Shown here: piece after piece, positions 55,436 through 64,000 of the stretch
How positions within the stretch are numbered: the stretch's first letter is position 1
Layout: every line of letters starts with the position of its first letter
Source: Pseudopyrenochaeta lycopersici
Lineage: Eukaryota > Ascomycota > Dothideomycetes > Pleosporales > Pseudopyrenochaetaceae
Direction of reading: 5' to 3'
NCBI GenBank assembly: GCA_003313425.1
Contig: NHZP01000083.1
Location: forward strand, 83,558-147,557
Length of the DNA: 64,000 nucleotides
Program-made: the position numbers and the translations under genes
Notes under the pieces: model-generated
The model's database searches: none
Seen by the model: the letters and a program-made list of their open reading frames with translations, nothing else
Told to the model about the DNA's origin: nothing

Positions 55436-55828
55436 TATGGAATGGCGTTGATATATTGTAGTCGAAGTGGTATACTATTGTCTATATCTTTATATAGGAA
55501 CAGTTGCAGGCTATAGATTTGGTAGAAAAACGTAGGAAGTACGTATTTAATTTAGTTGTGTTTTAAAATACGATTTGTGTATATTGTACTGTGTACTAAT
55601 TATGGCAAGTAGGTTTTGTATAGAAGTAGACGAAACATCGAAGCAGTTGTGGTGCGGAGCTTGGTCATTAAGGGTGTATGCGCTGGGATGGAAATTCGCA
55701 AAAATTGGCTAAGTCCAATTCCTGTGTGGCTGGAGGCGATCCCAGGTCACATGGAGATGTGGCTCGTGGTGGGCACGGGCCCATCCTCAACTTTCTAGTG
55801 TGGCGTTTTGCCTATATATGATTCCTTT

Positions 55829-56053
55829 CACTAGAAAGTTGTCAAGTGGTCACCAGCCTTGCGCTGGTTACCCTTGCCACTTTACAATTAAGCAGGGCAC
55901 GCCTAGGGACTAGGCAGCGGAGCGTTAAACTACGAGTAGTTTAGGGGCCATGCACTTAGTAAGCAACACGAAGCACGGACAGTGCGGGTCATCTGACCAT
56001 GGGTTGCCCACTCTACTTCAGAGCTTTAGTCTGATTGGTCTATGAATATGGAC
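55829..56053 (+). ncRNA. Structured cassette RNA, copy 17
   Basis: Stems ACCAGC/GCTGGT, GC-GGA-GC, AACTAC/GTAGTT, GCAC/GTGC, GGTC/GACC. Confidence 0.73.
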
Positions 56054-56222
56054 GCATGGAATTGGCATGGTTCTGCCTCTTAGGGACTAGGTGCTCTTGG
56101 CGGCGCACAAGGAAGGGACGTATATAACCACAACAGTTCCTCTGTTGTCACGGAGGTGGTGCACTCCCTCAACGGACAGTCAGATCGGGTAGTTTTCTGA
56201 CCCGCATGGTTTTGTGTAGGCT

Positions 56223-57018
56223 ATGGAGTTGCCACGCGTAGCAGAGCGCACAGAGAACGCGCTCCTCTTGACGGCTGATAGGCTTAGTAAGGGCATGTAT
56301 GGCCCTCCCTTTGTAGGGGACGCTGCAGCCATTGAGTGGCTAATGTGTAACGTTTGCTGTAAGTCACGTGTCCATTGGGTTGGTTGGGGGAACAACTAAC
56401 ATGGTTGTATACCTTGTGGAACAGCAAGTGTCGGTGACGTGTCATGTCAAGTCGCAGGGCGAGTACTGTTGGTGGCTCACCAAGGAGAGTGGGCAGCTCC
56501 CCCCAACGTGTGGTTCGAAGGTAGTGTGCGGATGCTCGGCTACCTTCTCTACCTCATGTTTTGGTTGTGTTTCCCCTAAAGCGCTACTCGTCTGGAAGGT
56601 CGATATTGCTGTTAGCGCTATGCAGATGCGGAGCGTTGTCGCGTTTGCGCAACTCTCCTTGATCACCTTGCGGATGTTTTGGCATCGCGTATTGCCCAGT
56701 GTTTGGGTATCGGAAGGGGCCTTGGCGGATGCCTTTACTATTGATGGATTATTCTCCGTGTTGGATTGCGGAGGCTTTTCTGGATCATTTTCGTGTGGGT
56801 GCACTTTGCAGGCGTCTTGTCAGCCCTGTTGCAGCTTGCCCATTACGCATCAGCGGTTTACACGTTGGGACAAGTTTAGCGGAGTGTGTCCTGATGGGCC
56901 CCATGGATGGTTTTCTGGGTGCAGTGATGCTGTCGGTATGGTGCATCCGTCGAGGCTTGACTGGTTAACCTGTTTAGATGTTTGGGCGTCGCCCTTAGGG
57001 TTGTGTACGCATTGTTGA
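56223..57018 (+). CDS. Cassette 17 array protein, splice acceptor unclear
   Basis: Exon 1 from ATG 56223 to a GTAAGT donor at 56359 (phase 1 as usual). The branch CTAAC is at 56396-56400, but where others have an AG acceptor this gene reads GTTGTATA, so no acceptor in the right phase is visible. Exon 2 coding is intact from 56401 to 57018 (LVEQQVSVTCHV, WWLTKESG, Cys-rich CGSKVVCGC, SCGCTLQASCQPC, WFSGCSDAVG). It may start at the ATG at 56401 without exon 1, use a non-AG acceptor, or be inactive. Confidence 0.55.
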
Positions 57019-57405
57019 TGCGGAGGCAAAGATCTTGTATGGCACAGTATATGTGTTGTCTCATATATATTTGTGAGTATTATTGGTAGATGGTTCTATT
57101 TACGATGGAATATGTGTGGGGGACCGTTTTTACCTTAGCAGCCTTTGGTTTTTTGTGCAGTGGTGGCTGCTTGTTCATTGTTTGCAGGATTTACTTGTAA
57201 GTATCTGCAGAGAGTATTTTTTCAAAAAAAAAATTGGCTAAGTACGACACAGTGTGGCGCAAAAAAAAAGTTGTCAATTGCCCTGTGCGCGATTTAGCGC
57301 GGTTCTGGAGGTACATGGTCCTCACCCAGTAGTGGGTGGGCGGGAGGTCACTCTCCAGCCACGTCAACTTTCTAGTGTGGCGTTCCGCCTATATATGATT
57401 CCTTT

Positions 57406-57628
57406 CACTAGAAAGTTGTCAAGTGGTCAGGAGCCTTGCGCTCGGGACCACGACGGCTTTACTCTAAGCTCTGGCCGTGACTGGAGGGAACAGCGAAGCG
57501 TTAAACCACCTGGGGTTTAGGGCAAGAGACCCCGGTAAGCAAAGCATGACATGGATATGTGAGTCAGATGACCATGGGTTGCCACTCTTTTTATCAATCA
57601 ATCATTTGATTGGTCTATGAATATGGAC
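57406..57628 (+). ncRNA. Structured cassette RNA, copy 18
   Basis: Same sequence as copy 1 (offset 26848), with its own TATA and long-loop inverted repeat. Confidence 0.75.
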
Positions 57629-57767
57629 GTAGGGACTAGGCAGTCCGCTGCTCTCTAGGGACTAGCGTGTCTTGGCAAAGAACAGGATGGATATGCCTAT
57701 ATATAATAACAGAGAATCTGTTGCTACGGAGTGTGTTTTTATAGAACACTTCTTTTACGATACTGTG

Positions 57768-58562
57768 ATGGAGTCACACGCTGGAGGCAGTAACGCGGTT
57801 ATGGACGTTGGTGTACTGGGTGTCCACGTACGAAGTTGGCTGGACAGCCTTGTTGAAGGGGCTACTGTTCGTGTATTGTCACCATCTGACAATCACATGG
57901 AGTGGGTGCGGAGGCACATTCACAGTAAGTGGATACTTCCTTTCTTCTAGTTAGGGGGAGGTCCCCCAACTGACAGAGTAGTAGCGTTGGCGGAGTGCGG
58001 CGCGTCGGTCACGTGTGATGTGAAGTTCAATGGGGTTGTATCTTGGTGGATCACCAAGGAGAGCGGATGCCTTCCTACCCAGTGTGTGGAGGAACAGCAC
58101 ACGGGGTGTTTAAACGCTTATAAGGAACTGTGTGCACGTAGTGTTCCTAGGCAGGCACTTCTCATCTGGAAGGTGAGTTTGTTGAGGGACTTTACTGTAC
58201 GTAGTATGGTTGTCTTTGCAGAGCTGTCAGTAGAGACATTGGATGTGTTGGCGCGCAGTTTGCTGTGCCATCTTCATACACGGCGTGGAGACCTCGTGCA
58301 GGCGGAGGAGGTCGATACGCTCTTTGACGCACTTGATCAAGGGCGATTTTCCAGTAGCGTTGGATGCGGGTGCACCTGGACTATGGAGTGTGATGACTGT
58401 GGACTGCTGTATGAAGGGCAGCCACGTTTTACTCGTTGTGATACGTTTAGTGGGATACGTTTAGGCGGAGAGAATAGGTGGTTTACTGGGCTCAGTGACG
58501 GAGCCGGTGTTGTAAAGCCTTCTAATCTCCCTTGGCTTAGTTGCGGACGCTCTAGGTTGTAG
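57768..58562 (+). CDS. Cassette 18 array protein (identical to cassette 1)
   Basis: Exons 57768-57924 and 57985-58562. Fourth copy of the cassette 1 gene, about 20 kb from the other three, with the same flanks. Shows copying over distance within the array. Confidence 0.72.
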
Positions 58563-58987
58563 TCTGTACTCTTGTTATGCAAGAGAGTACAGTTATGACG
58601 TTAAGTGTAGTTCTTTTGGTAAGGTTGCTGTTGTAGAGTTATTCTAAACAGTGGGTTACGAATTAAAAGTAAGTACTTGTATGCATTATGTTTTTAGTTT
58701 TCTTTTCTTTCAAACTGAAAAAAATAGGAGTTGGGTAGAGCAATGTATACTGAGTATATTTTATAGGAGTAGAATAATAGAGGGTTTGTGACGCCGAGCT
58801 TAGTCATCGAGGGTGGGAGCCCTTCAGATGGAACATCGAATCTGCAGAAAAATTGGCTAAGTCCAATTTCCCTGTGGCTGACAGTCACGCAGGGTCACGT
58901 TAGCTGTGGCGCGGGGAGCGCAGACATGGGTCATGTTGGGGCACGGGCCCCCTCCGACAACTTTCGAGTGCTATATATGATTCCTTT

Positions 58988-59212
58988 CACTAGAAAGTTG
59001 TCAAGTGGTCACCAGCCTTGCGCTGGTTACCCCTGACACTTTACACGTATGCGTTGCCAACGAGTGGAACGAGTACCGAAGGGTTAGTCTTGAATAAGAC
59101 TAGAGGCATAAGCCCCTGTAAGCAAAGCAGAGCACGGACGTCGCGGGTCAGATGACTCTTCTTTGCCACTCTTTTTATCAATCGGGTTTCTGATTGGTCT
59201 ATGAACGTAGAC
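58988..59212 (+). ncRNA. Structured cassette RNA, copy 19
   Basis: Stems ACCAGC/GCTGGT, CC-GAA-GG, AGTCTT/AAGACT, GCAAAG/CTTTGC, GTCTATG/GTAGAC. Confidence 0.75.
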
Positions 59213-59414
59213 GCAGGGACGGGGCACACTCGTGCTCCCTAGGGACTAGGTTTTCTTGGCGTAGCTTGAGGTAGATACCTATATAAGACTAACAGTGGAG
59301 CTGTTTTCACGAAGTGTTCTACTTTGTGTAGTTTCTTTTCTTCTACGCTGCGATTGTATCGCTTGCACTGATTAAGTGCGTACGGAGATTGTCCCATTTG
59401 ATTCTTGTTTAAGA

Positions 59415-60263
59415 ATGGATCACCGCATCAGCGATAGTAGAGCGGCAGGCGTCGCGGGCCAGGATGGCGGGTCTGGTACTGCTGTAGGGATAACCAGCAA
59501 TGGGAAGAGGGCGAAGCTTTGTCGGGACGATCCCACTGGAGGTGTTGTCTCTCTATTGCGGAGCAAGGAAGTCGTAGAGGATTTGTTATCACGTGTTCCG
59601 GAGCCATCGCTGATGTCTAGCCGACCTGGTGGGGGAGGCTCGGTGTCGTATCTTTCAGCAACGGATGCTATCCGCCTTGCTAACAGGGTGTTTGGTTTTG
59701 ACGGATGGGCAAACGAAATTCTCGAAGATGAACGGCTTGGAGAGGAACCGGGGCCGGTGTCTAAGACTAGGCAGTCTACTACGACTACGACTACGACGGT
59801 CTATTGGCGATCGAAGATAGCAGTCACACTGGCGGAGCACTTAGGAGGGGCGCGCCATGAGGATTGGGGCTATGGGAAGGCCACAGCTGCTAGTAAACTC
59901 GTAGCCATTGAGAACGCAGCGAAGGAGTCTGTGACGGATGGCATAAAGCGAGCGTTGATTTTTTTTGGCGAGGCTACAGGGAACTGTTTTAAGGATCATG
60001 CCTATCTCGCCTGGGCACAGCGTGTTATGCGGAGCGGCGAGTGTGCTAGGAAGAGATTTTCTATGGATGAAGTTGTGCGTTTGGATGACGCAGGCAGTGA
60101 TCGATGTCCCGCTGGTGGATCTACCAGTGCATTGGCTTCTCGGGTGGCTGTGCCTGTTACGAGGTCTCCTGTTAAGCAGGAAAAAGAGGTGGAACGGCTT
60201 GGTGGGGACGCTGATATATTTGATTCAGATGATTTTGATTATGATATGGGGGAGTTCAATTAG
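59415..60263 (+). CDS. Cassette 19 Rad52-family single-strand annealing protein
   Basis: 282 residues from the ATG at 59415; no intron evident. Rad52/Rad22 proteins form rings that anneal complementary single strands and help load recombinase. The conserved N-terminal domain spans about 52-198: SRPGGGGSVSYL, ANRVFGFDGWA, HEDWGYG (148-154), VTDGIKRALIFFG (173-185) and TGNC. A poly-Thr insertion (122-128) lies in the strand before YWRSKIAV. The tail is short and acidic (DSDDFDYDMG) and appears to lack the long C-terminal part that binds RPA and Rad51 in nuclear Rad52. At the usual gene start the DNA reads GCGATTGTATCGC in place of GCGATGGAGTCGC. It occupies the gene slot of a normal 1575-bp cassette. 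Confidence 0.88.
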   Translation: MDHRISDSRAAGVAGQDGGSGTAVGITSNGKRAKLCRDDPTGGVVSLLRSKEVVEDLLSRVPEPSLMSSRPGGGGSVSYLSATDAIRLANRVFGFDGWANEILEDERLGEEPGPVSKTRQSTTTTTTTVYWRSKIAVTLAEHLGGARHEDWGYGKATAASKLVAIENAAKESVTDGIKRALIFFGEATGNCFKDHAYLAWAQRVMRSGECARKRFSMDEVVRLDDAGSDRCPAGGSTSALASRVAVPVTRSPVKQEKEVERLGGDADIFDSDDFDYDMGEFN

Positions 60264-60562
60264 GTACAATGTAACCATTTTTTGTATTACGTTTACATTG
60301 CGTACAGGTTTGGTGGAACTGTTCATTTGGTAACGAACGTTATTCCATTGTAGTTGTTTATTGCGTGGTGCTTCGTCATGAAGGGTGTGGGCGCCCTTGG
60401 GATGGAACATCAAATCTTCAAAAAAAAATGCGTAAGTCCATTTTCCCTGTGGCTGACAGTCACGTTGGCTGTGGCTCGGGAGAGCGCACATGGGTTGCTG
60501 TGGCGCAGATTGTGCGCGCACAGGCCACAACTCAACTTTCTTGTGCTATATATGATTCCTTT

Positions 60563-60806
60563 CACTAGAAAGTTGTCAAGTGGTCGAGAGCCTTGCGCTC
60601 GGGACCACGACGGCTTTACTCTAAGCTTTGCCTACGACTGGAGGGAGTAACGAAGTGTTAAACTAGAATTAGTTTAGAGGCAAAGACCCCTGTAAGCCCA
60701 CAGGAGCACGGACTGTGCAGATCAGATGATCACAGTGGGCACGTGGGAGACACTCTTGGCCCCACAACGCGTTCAATCAGTTGTCTGATTGGTTTATGGA
60801 TATAAC
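60563..60806 (+). ncRNA. Structured cassette RNA, copy 20 (with extra helix)
   Basis: Stems AC-GAA-GT, AACTAG/TTAGTT, GCCCAC/GTGGGC, GATC/GATC, optional GTGGG...CCCAC hairpin (about 60741-60766), AATCAG/CTGATT, GTTTAT/ATATAAC. Confidence 0.75.
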
Positions 60807-60963
60807 TACATGGAAGGGGCAGACGCTTGCCTCGTAGGGACTAGGTTCTCTTGGTAGAGACAGCATGGATATCAACATATAAGAGGGGGGAGCCCCTTCC
60901 CCGTTCACGGAGGTGTTGCACTTCCTCAGTTCCTTGAGGCTTCTTTTGTTCTAGTATACTGCG

Positions 60964-61755
60964 ATGGTGTCGCGGCCTGGACAGGGCACTATGGCGGGTC
61001 CTAGTGCTACAAATAGTTTCCCATCTGTAATAGATAGGGTACAGGAAGGATCTTCTTCTGCTGTGTCTGTAGAGACACCCGTGGAACATGAAGCGGTGAG
61101 GAATCACGTGCCTGGTGAGTGTCTTTCTTGTTGTCTAGAGACAGATTGAGTTGGGGAGTGCCTAACTAACGGAGTAACAGTTTTAGTGGAGCGTGGTATG
61201 TCTCTTACCGTACATATAGATTTGTCAGGTAAAAAATCTTGTTGGATTACCAGGGAGAGCGGACGCCTTCCTATAGAGTGTGTAGCACAAGGACACAAGT
61301 TTTGTCTGGAAGACTATAAGTATTTTGTTGCGCAGGGGGCCACCCGGCAGTCTCTCTTAGTTCTCAAGGTGGACGTGCTCTGGTATGTGGCAATGCGGAG
61401 CTTAGTTGTTTTGGCGGAGCTTTCGGTAGAGACAGTAGATGTGTTGATGCAGCGCATTCTTCCTCTTATCACAACACCTGAAGGGCAGACTGCGGATGCT
61501 TTTATGACGTCTGTATTGTTGTATTCGTTAGACGAAGGGTTTTTTAATACGCGGGTGGACTGCGCATGTACTCTCAACTGGATATGTGAGCCTTGTGTGT
61601 ATGCACGTGGTGTTTCATCAAGGTTTACTCGCTTAGATGAATTTTCGGGTGTATGGCCGTTTGGAACGTCTGACTGGTTTGCTGGACTCAGCGATGCAGT
61701 AGGAATAGTACAACCGTCAGGAGAGGACTGGCTGACTTGCCGTCGTTGTTGGTAA
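60964..61755 (+). CDS. Cassette 20 array protein, spliced
   Basis: Exons 60964-61114 and 61181-61755, 241 residues. Donor GTGAGT, branch CTAAC, acceptor ACAG, intron 66 nt. Exon 1 has the SVETPVEHEAVRNHV form. Exon 2: CWITRESG, VDCACT...CEPC, WFAGLSDAVGIVQPSG. Complete by all family hallmarks. Confidence 0.74.
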
Positions 61756-62131
61756 AACGGTTAGCAGTAAGTTCCTCTATATTTTACATATGGGTATGGC
61801 GTGTAGCACTAGTTGTTTACTGTGTTGTAAAGTACGTTGATTTATTAATCCTTATTTTTATCACACGTAGTTACTGAGACGTTAATTATAGTATTATCAT
61901 TATTGTAACAAGGAAGTTGTTGTGCGGAGCTATGTTATTTAGGGACCTTACCCTTTAGACGGAATGTCAATCCTCTCAAAAAAAAATGCCTAAGTCCATT
62001 TTCCTTGTGGCTGGAGGGCACGCCGAGTCAGGTTGGCTGTGGCTCGGGAGAGTCACGTTGGGATGCTGTGGCGCTATTTTTGCGCGCACGGGCCCCTCCG
62101 ACAACTTTCGAGTGCTATATATGATTCCTTT

Positions 62132-62356
62132 CACTAGAAAGTTGAGCAAGTGGTCGGCAGCCTTGCGCTGCCAGCCCTTGCAACTTTATCTTAAGCTCTG
62201 CCCGCGAGTGGAACGAGTAGCGAAGCGGTAAACTAGAATTAGTTTAGAGGCAAGAGCCCTGGTAAGCAACACGCAGCACGGACCGTGTGAGTCAGATGAC
62301 CGCAGGGTTGCCCACTCTTTTTCCAATCAGTACTGTGATTGGTCTATGGAGATAAT
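62132..62356 (+). ncRNA. Structured cassette RNA, copy 21
   Basis: Distinct allele: outer stem AAAGTTG/CAACTTT and inner GGCAGC/GCTGCC, versus AAAGT..GTC/GACACTTT and AGGAGC/GCTCCT in most others. Also GC-GAA-GC, AACTAG/TTAGTT, AATCAG/TGATT. Confidence 0.77.
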
Positions 62357-62500
62357 ATCATGGAATGTGCACTTAGTTGCTCTCTAGGGACTAGTGTGTC
62401 TTGGCAGCGCTCAAGACAGGGACATATATAACAACAGTGTCTCTGTTGGCACGGAGGTGTTGCACTCCCCTAAGGGACTTTGTGCTCTTTTTGCACTACG

Positions 62501-63285
62501 ATGGAATCGCTACAGGTAGTAGATAGTGTAGGGACTACGGATAATAGTCATTTGCCGTCAGTCGACCAGCTTCGGCCGGGTCAGAGGGGGGAGCCCTTTC
62601 CTGGGACAGTTGCAAACATTGAATACCTGCGGAGTCGCGTGCCTGGTAGGTATCTACTTTGGTTTCTCACGTTGGGCCCTTCCCAACTAACCTCATCACA
62701 GAGTTAGTGGAGGACTCTGTGTCCCTTACCTTCTGTATGGAATTGTCGGGAGAACAATCTTGGTGGCTAACCAAGGAGAGCGGACGCCTTCCTACCGAGT
62801 GTGTGGAGGAACAGCACACGGGGTGTTTAAACGCTCGTAAGGAATTCTGTGCCTTGGGGGGTACCCTAAAGGCATTTCTTGTCGTGAAGGTGGAGACGGT
62901 GTATCAGAACGAGAGGGATACAATCGTTGCATTTGCGGAGCTCTCCCTAGAGGCGCTGGATGTGGTTGTGCAGCGCATAGTACCCCTTCTCATCCTGCCA
63001 GATGGGCGGATGGTAGAGGCTTATGTTGTGGAGGCATTGTTTGATATACTGTCCCGAGGTGGTTTTTCTACGCGGGTGGACTGCGCATGCACGCTGCACA
63101 GGATGTGTTCGCCTTGCGCATCGTTAGAGTATGCGCTTGCTCGGTTCGTTTTTTGCGACCAATTTTTGAGTGTATGGCCGTTTTTCAAGCGAGACTGGTT
63201 CACTGGGGTCAGTGATGCGGTAGGCATGATACAACCGTCAGGAGAGGATTGGCTGTCTTGCCTCACCGAGTATTCCTCAGAATGA
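62501..63285 (+). CDS. Cassette 21 array protein, spliced, last complete gene before telomere
   Basis: Exons 62501-62645 and 62702-63285, 242 residues. GTAGGT donor, CTAAC branch, ACAG acceptor, intron 56 nt. Exon 1 is a patchwork: SVDQLRPGQRG as in cassette 10, then EPFPGTVANIEYLRS as in cassette 3. Exon 2 resembles cassette 1 around KESGRLPTECVEEQHTGC and cassette 3/10 around VDCACT...CSPC. WFTGVSDAVG present. Its stop lies about 600 bp from the telomere repeats. Confidence 0.74.
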
Positions 63286-63705
63286 TATCTTTTTGCCTTC
63301 TCTATGGTAAAAGTTTTCTATGGTAATGTCAATCGTATAGATTTTGGATAAAGCGTATGCTTATGTTGTTATTCTTAGGGCATTATAGAGTAGTGTAGCT
63401 TTTTTTCATACAGTGTAGTCTATTTGTATATCGTAGTAGGTACATATTTTTATATTTAGTTTATTTATCTTCTTTTAATAGAAGAGAAAGCTAATGTAGG
63501 AGTAGCAGGCATAGCAGGCTGGTTAGAAGAACGAAGGGTGTGAACCCTTAAGATGGAACGTCGAACCTTCGAAAAAAAAATGCGTAAGTCCATTTTCCCT
63601 GTGGCTGGAGGGCCATGCAGAGTCACATGGAGATGTGGCACATGGGGGGGCACGGGCCTCCCTGACAACTTTTCTAGTGTGGCGCAGCCTATATATGATT
63701 CCTTT

Positions 63706-63882
63706 CACTAGAAAGTTGAGCAAGTGGTCGGCAGCCTTGCGCTGCCAGCCCTTGCAACTTTACAATTAAGCAGGGCCGACGAGTGGAACGAGTAGCGAAG
63801 CGTTAAACTAGAATTAGTTTAGGGGCGCTGCACTTAGTAAGCAACGCAACGCACGGACGTAGCGTGAGATCATCTGATCTGT
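63706..63882 (+). ncRNA. Structured cassette RNA, copy 22, truncated by telomere
   Basis: GGCAGC/GCTGCC allele as in copy 21. The sequence stops after the GATC/GATC stem, where GTGGG runs into TTAGGG. The remaining helices and the gene are lost. Confidence 0.75.
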
Positions 63883-64000
63883 GGGTTAGGGTTAGGGTTA
63901 GGGTTAGGGTTAGGGTTAGGGTTAGGGTTAGGGTTAGGGTTAGGGTTAGGGTTAGGGTTAGGGTTAGGGTTAGGGTTAGGGTTAGGGTTAGGGTTAGGGT
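63883..64000 (+). repeat. Terminal telomere, (TTAGGG) about 20 copies
   Basis: Perfect hexamer repeats to the window edge, G-rich strand running 5'->3' outward, as at a right chromosome end. The junction GTGGG/TTAGGG lies inside cassette 22, consistent with telomere addition after a break using a few bases of homology. Confidence 0.98.

Larger units (their letters stand above)
30551..63882 (+). repeat. Tandem array of 21 complete fixed-length (about 1578 bp) RNA-plus-gene cassettes and one truncated
   Basis: The invariant GATTCC site (first cassette lacks GA) lies at 30549, 32131, 33718, 35303, 36885, 38467, 40035, 41619, 43195, 44782, 46351, 47924, 49516, 51097, 52672, 54247, 55820, 57397, 58979, 60554, 62123 and 63697. 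Unit lengths are 1582, 1587, 1585, 1582, 1582, 1568, 1584, 1576, 1587, 1569, 1573, 1592, 1581, 1575, 1575, 1573, 1577, 1582, 1575, 1569, 1574. Each unit runs: TATA inside an inverted repeat, structured RNA, GGGACTAG box, second TATA, gene, 200-450 bp AT-richer spacer with no ORF, then a block of hairpins ending in the next inverted repeat. Units 1, 4, 5 and 18 appear identical. Spacers absorb gene-length differences. Confidence 0.97.

Noticed and set aside
30551..63882. CRISPR array
   Set aside because: Repeats are 1.58-kb gene-bearing units in eukaryotic DNA with introns, not short repeats with spacers.
30551..63882. Calling the array an integrated virus outright
   Set aside because: Fixed size, structured RNA and Rad52 are suggestive, but no capsid, polymerase or Rep-type nuclease motif is seen in this window, so it is kept as a hypothesis.
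30551..63890. Calling the structured block a tRNA: AAGTTGTCAAGTGGTCAGGAGC resembles a tRNA A-box and D arm in part
   Set aside because: No anticodon arm, no GGTTCGA B-box and no complete cloverleaf. The fold is larger and different. A Pol III promoter role for the A-box-like piece remains possible but unsupported; T-runs that could terminate Pol III are missing in several copies.

Overview
The window is the end of a chromosome of a filamentous ascomycete (Pezizomycotina-type fungus), read centromere to telomere. The right edge is about 20 copies of TTAGGG. The left half holds transposon relics in which CAG/CAA codons have become TAG/TAA and CpA is depleted, the mark of repeat-induced point mutation (RIP). 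A subtelomeric RecQ-type helicase gene follows, and introns are short fungal ones with CTGAC/CTAAC branch sites.

Layout. 1-1384: 5' part of an intact hAT transposase gene (minus strand, runs off the left edge) plus its terminal repeats. 1385-12420: RIP-degraded Ty3/gypsy DNA, split by a fresh, un-RIPped Ty1/copia element (3075-8333; identical 175-bp LTRs; ATTAT target duplication; gag and pol separated by one in-frame UGA in a classic readthrough context). 12460-20250: a 53-bp minisatellite and RIP-degraded relics of long genes. 20732-25495: telomere-linked RecQ helicase (TLH). 25500-30528: 32-bp minisatellite, then about 4 kb of C-depleted purine-rich DNA with scattered TTAGGG-like tracts. 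30530-30550: an internal telomere-repeat stub.

30551-63882: the notable part. Twenty-one complete head-to-tail cassettes and a truncated 22nd, all pointing to the telomere. Cassette length measured at an invariant GATTCC site is 1568-1592 bp (mean 1578.5) whatever the cassette encodes. Each cassette has: an inverted repeat around a TATA-like box; about 225 bp that fold into many stem-loops, with both sides of the stems changing together between cassettes, so a structured RNA is selected; a second TATA box; one gene; a spacer; and a second set of covarying hairpins. Eighteen genes belong to one fast-evolving family that I do not recognise (two exons, a phase-1 intron of 47-72 nt at one fixed place, a tryptophan-rich WWxTKESG motif and a CxC-x5-CxxC cluster). 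Three cassettes carry other genes: a Rad52-type annealing protein, a basic Cys-rich protein with a likely nuclear signal, and a small basic protein with a PPxY motif. Four cassettes are apparently identical copies, and other genes are patchworks of each other, so the array is amplified and shuffled by recombination.

My reading, which is inference: this is a telomere-resident, cassette-based element with its own structured RNA and its own recombination protein. It may once have existed as size-constrained circular or multipartite molecules. The sequence alone does not show whether it is selfish, viral in origin or a host variation system.
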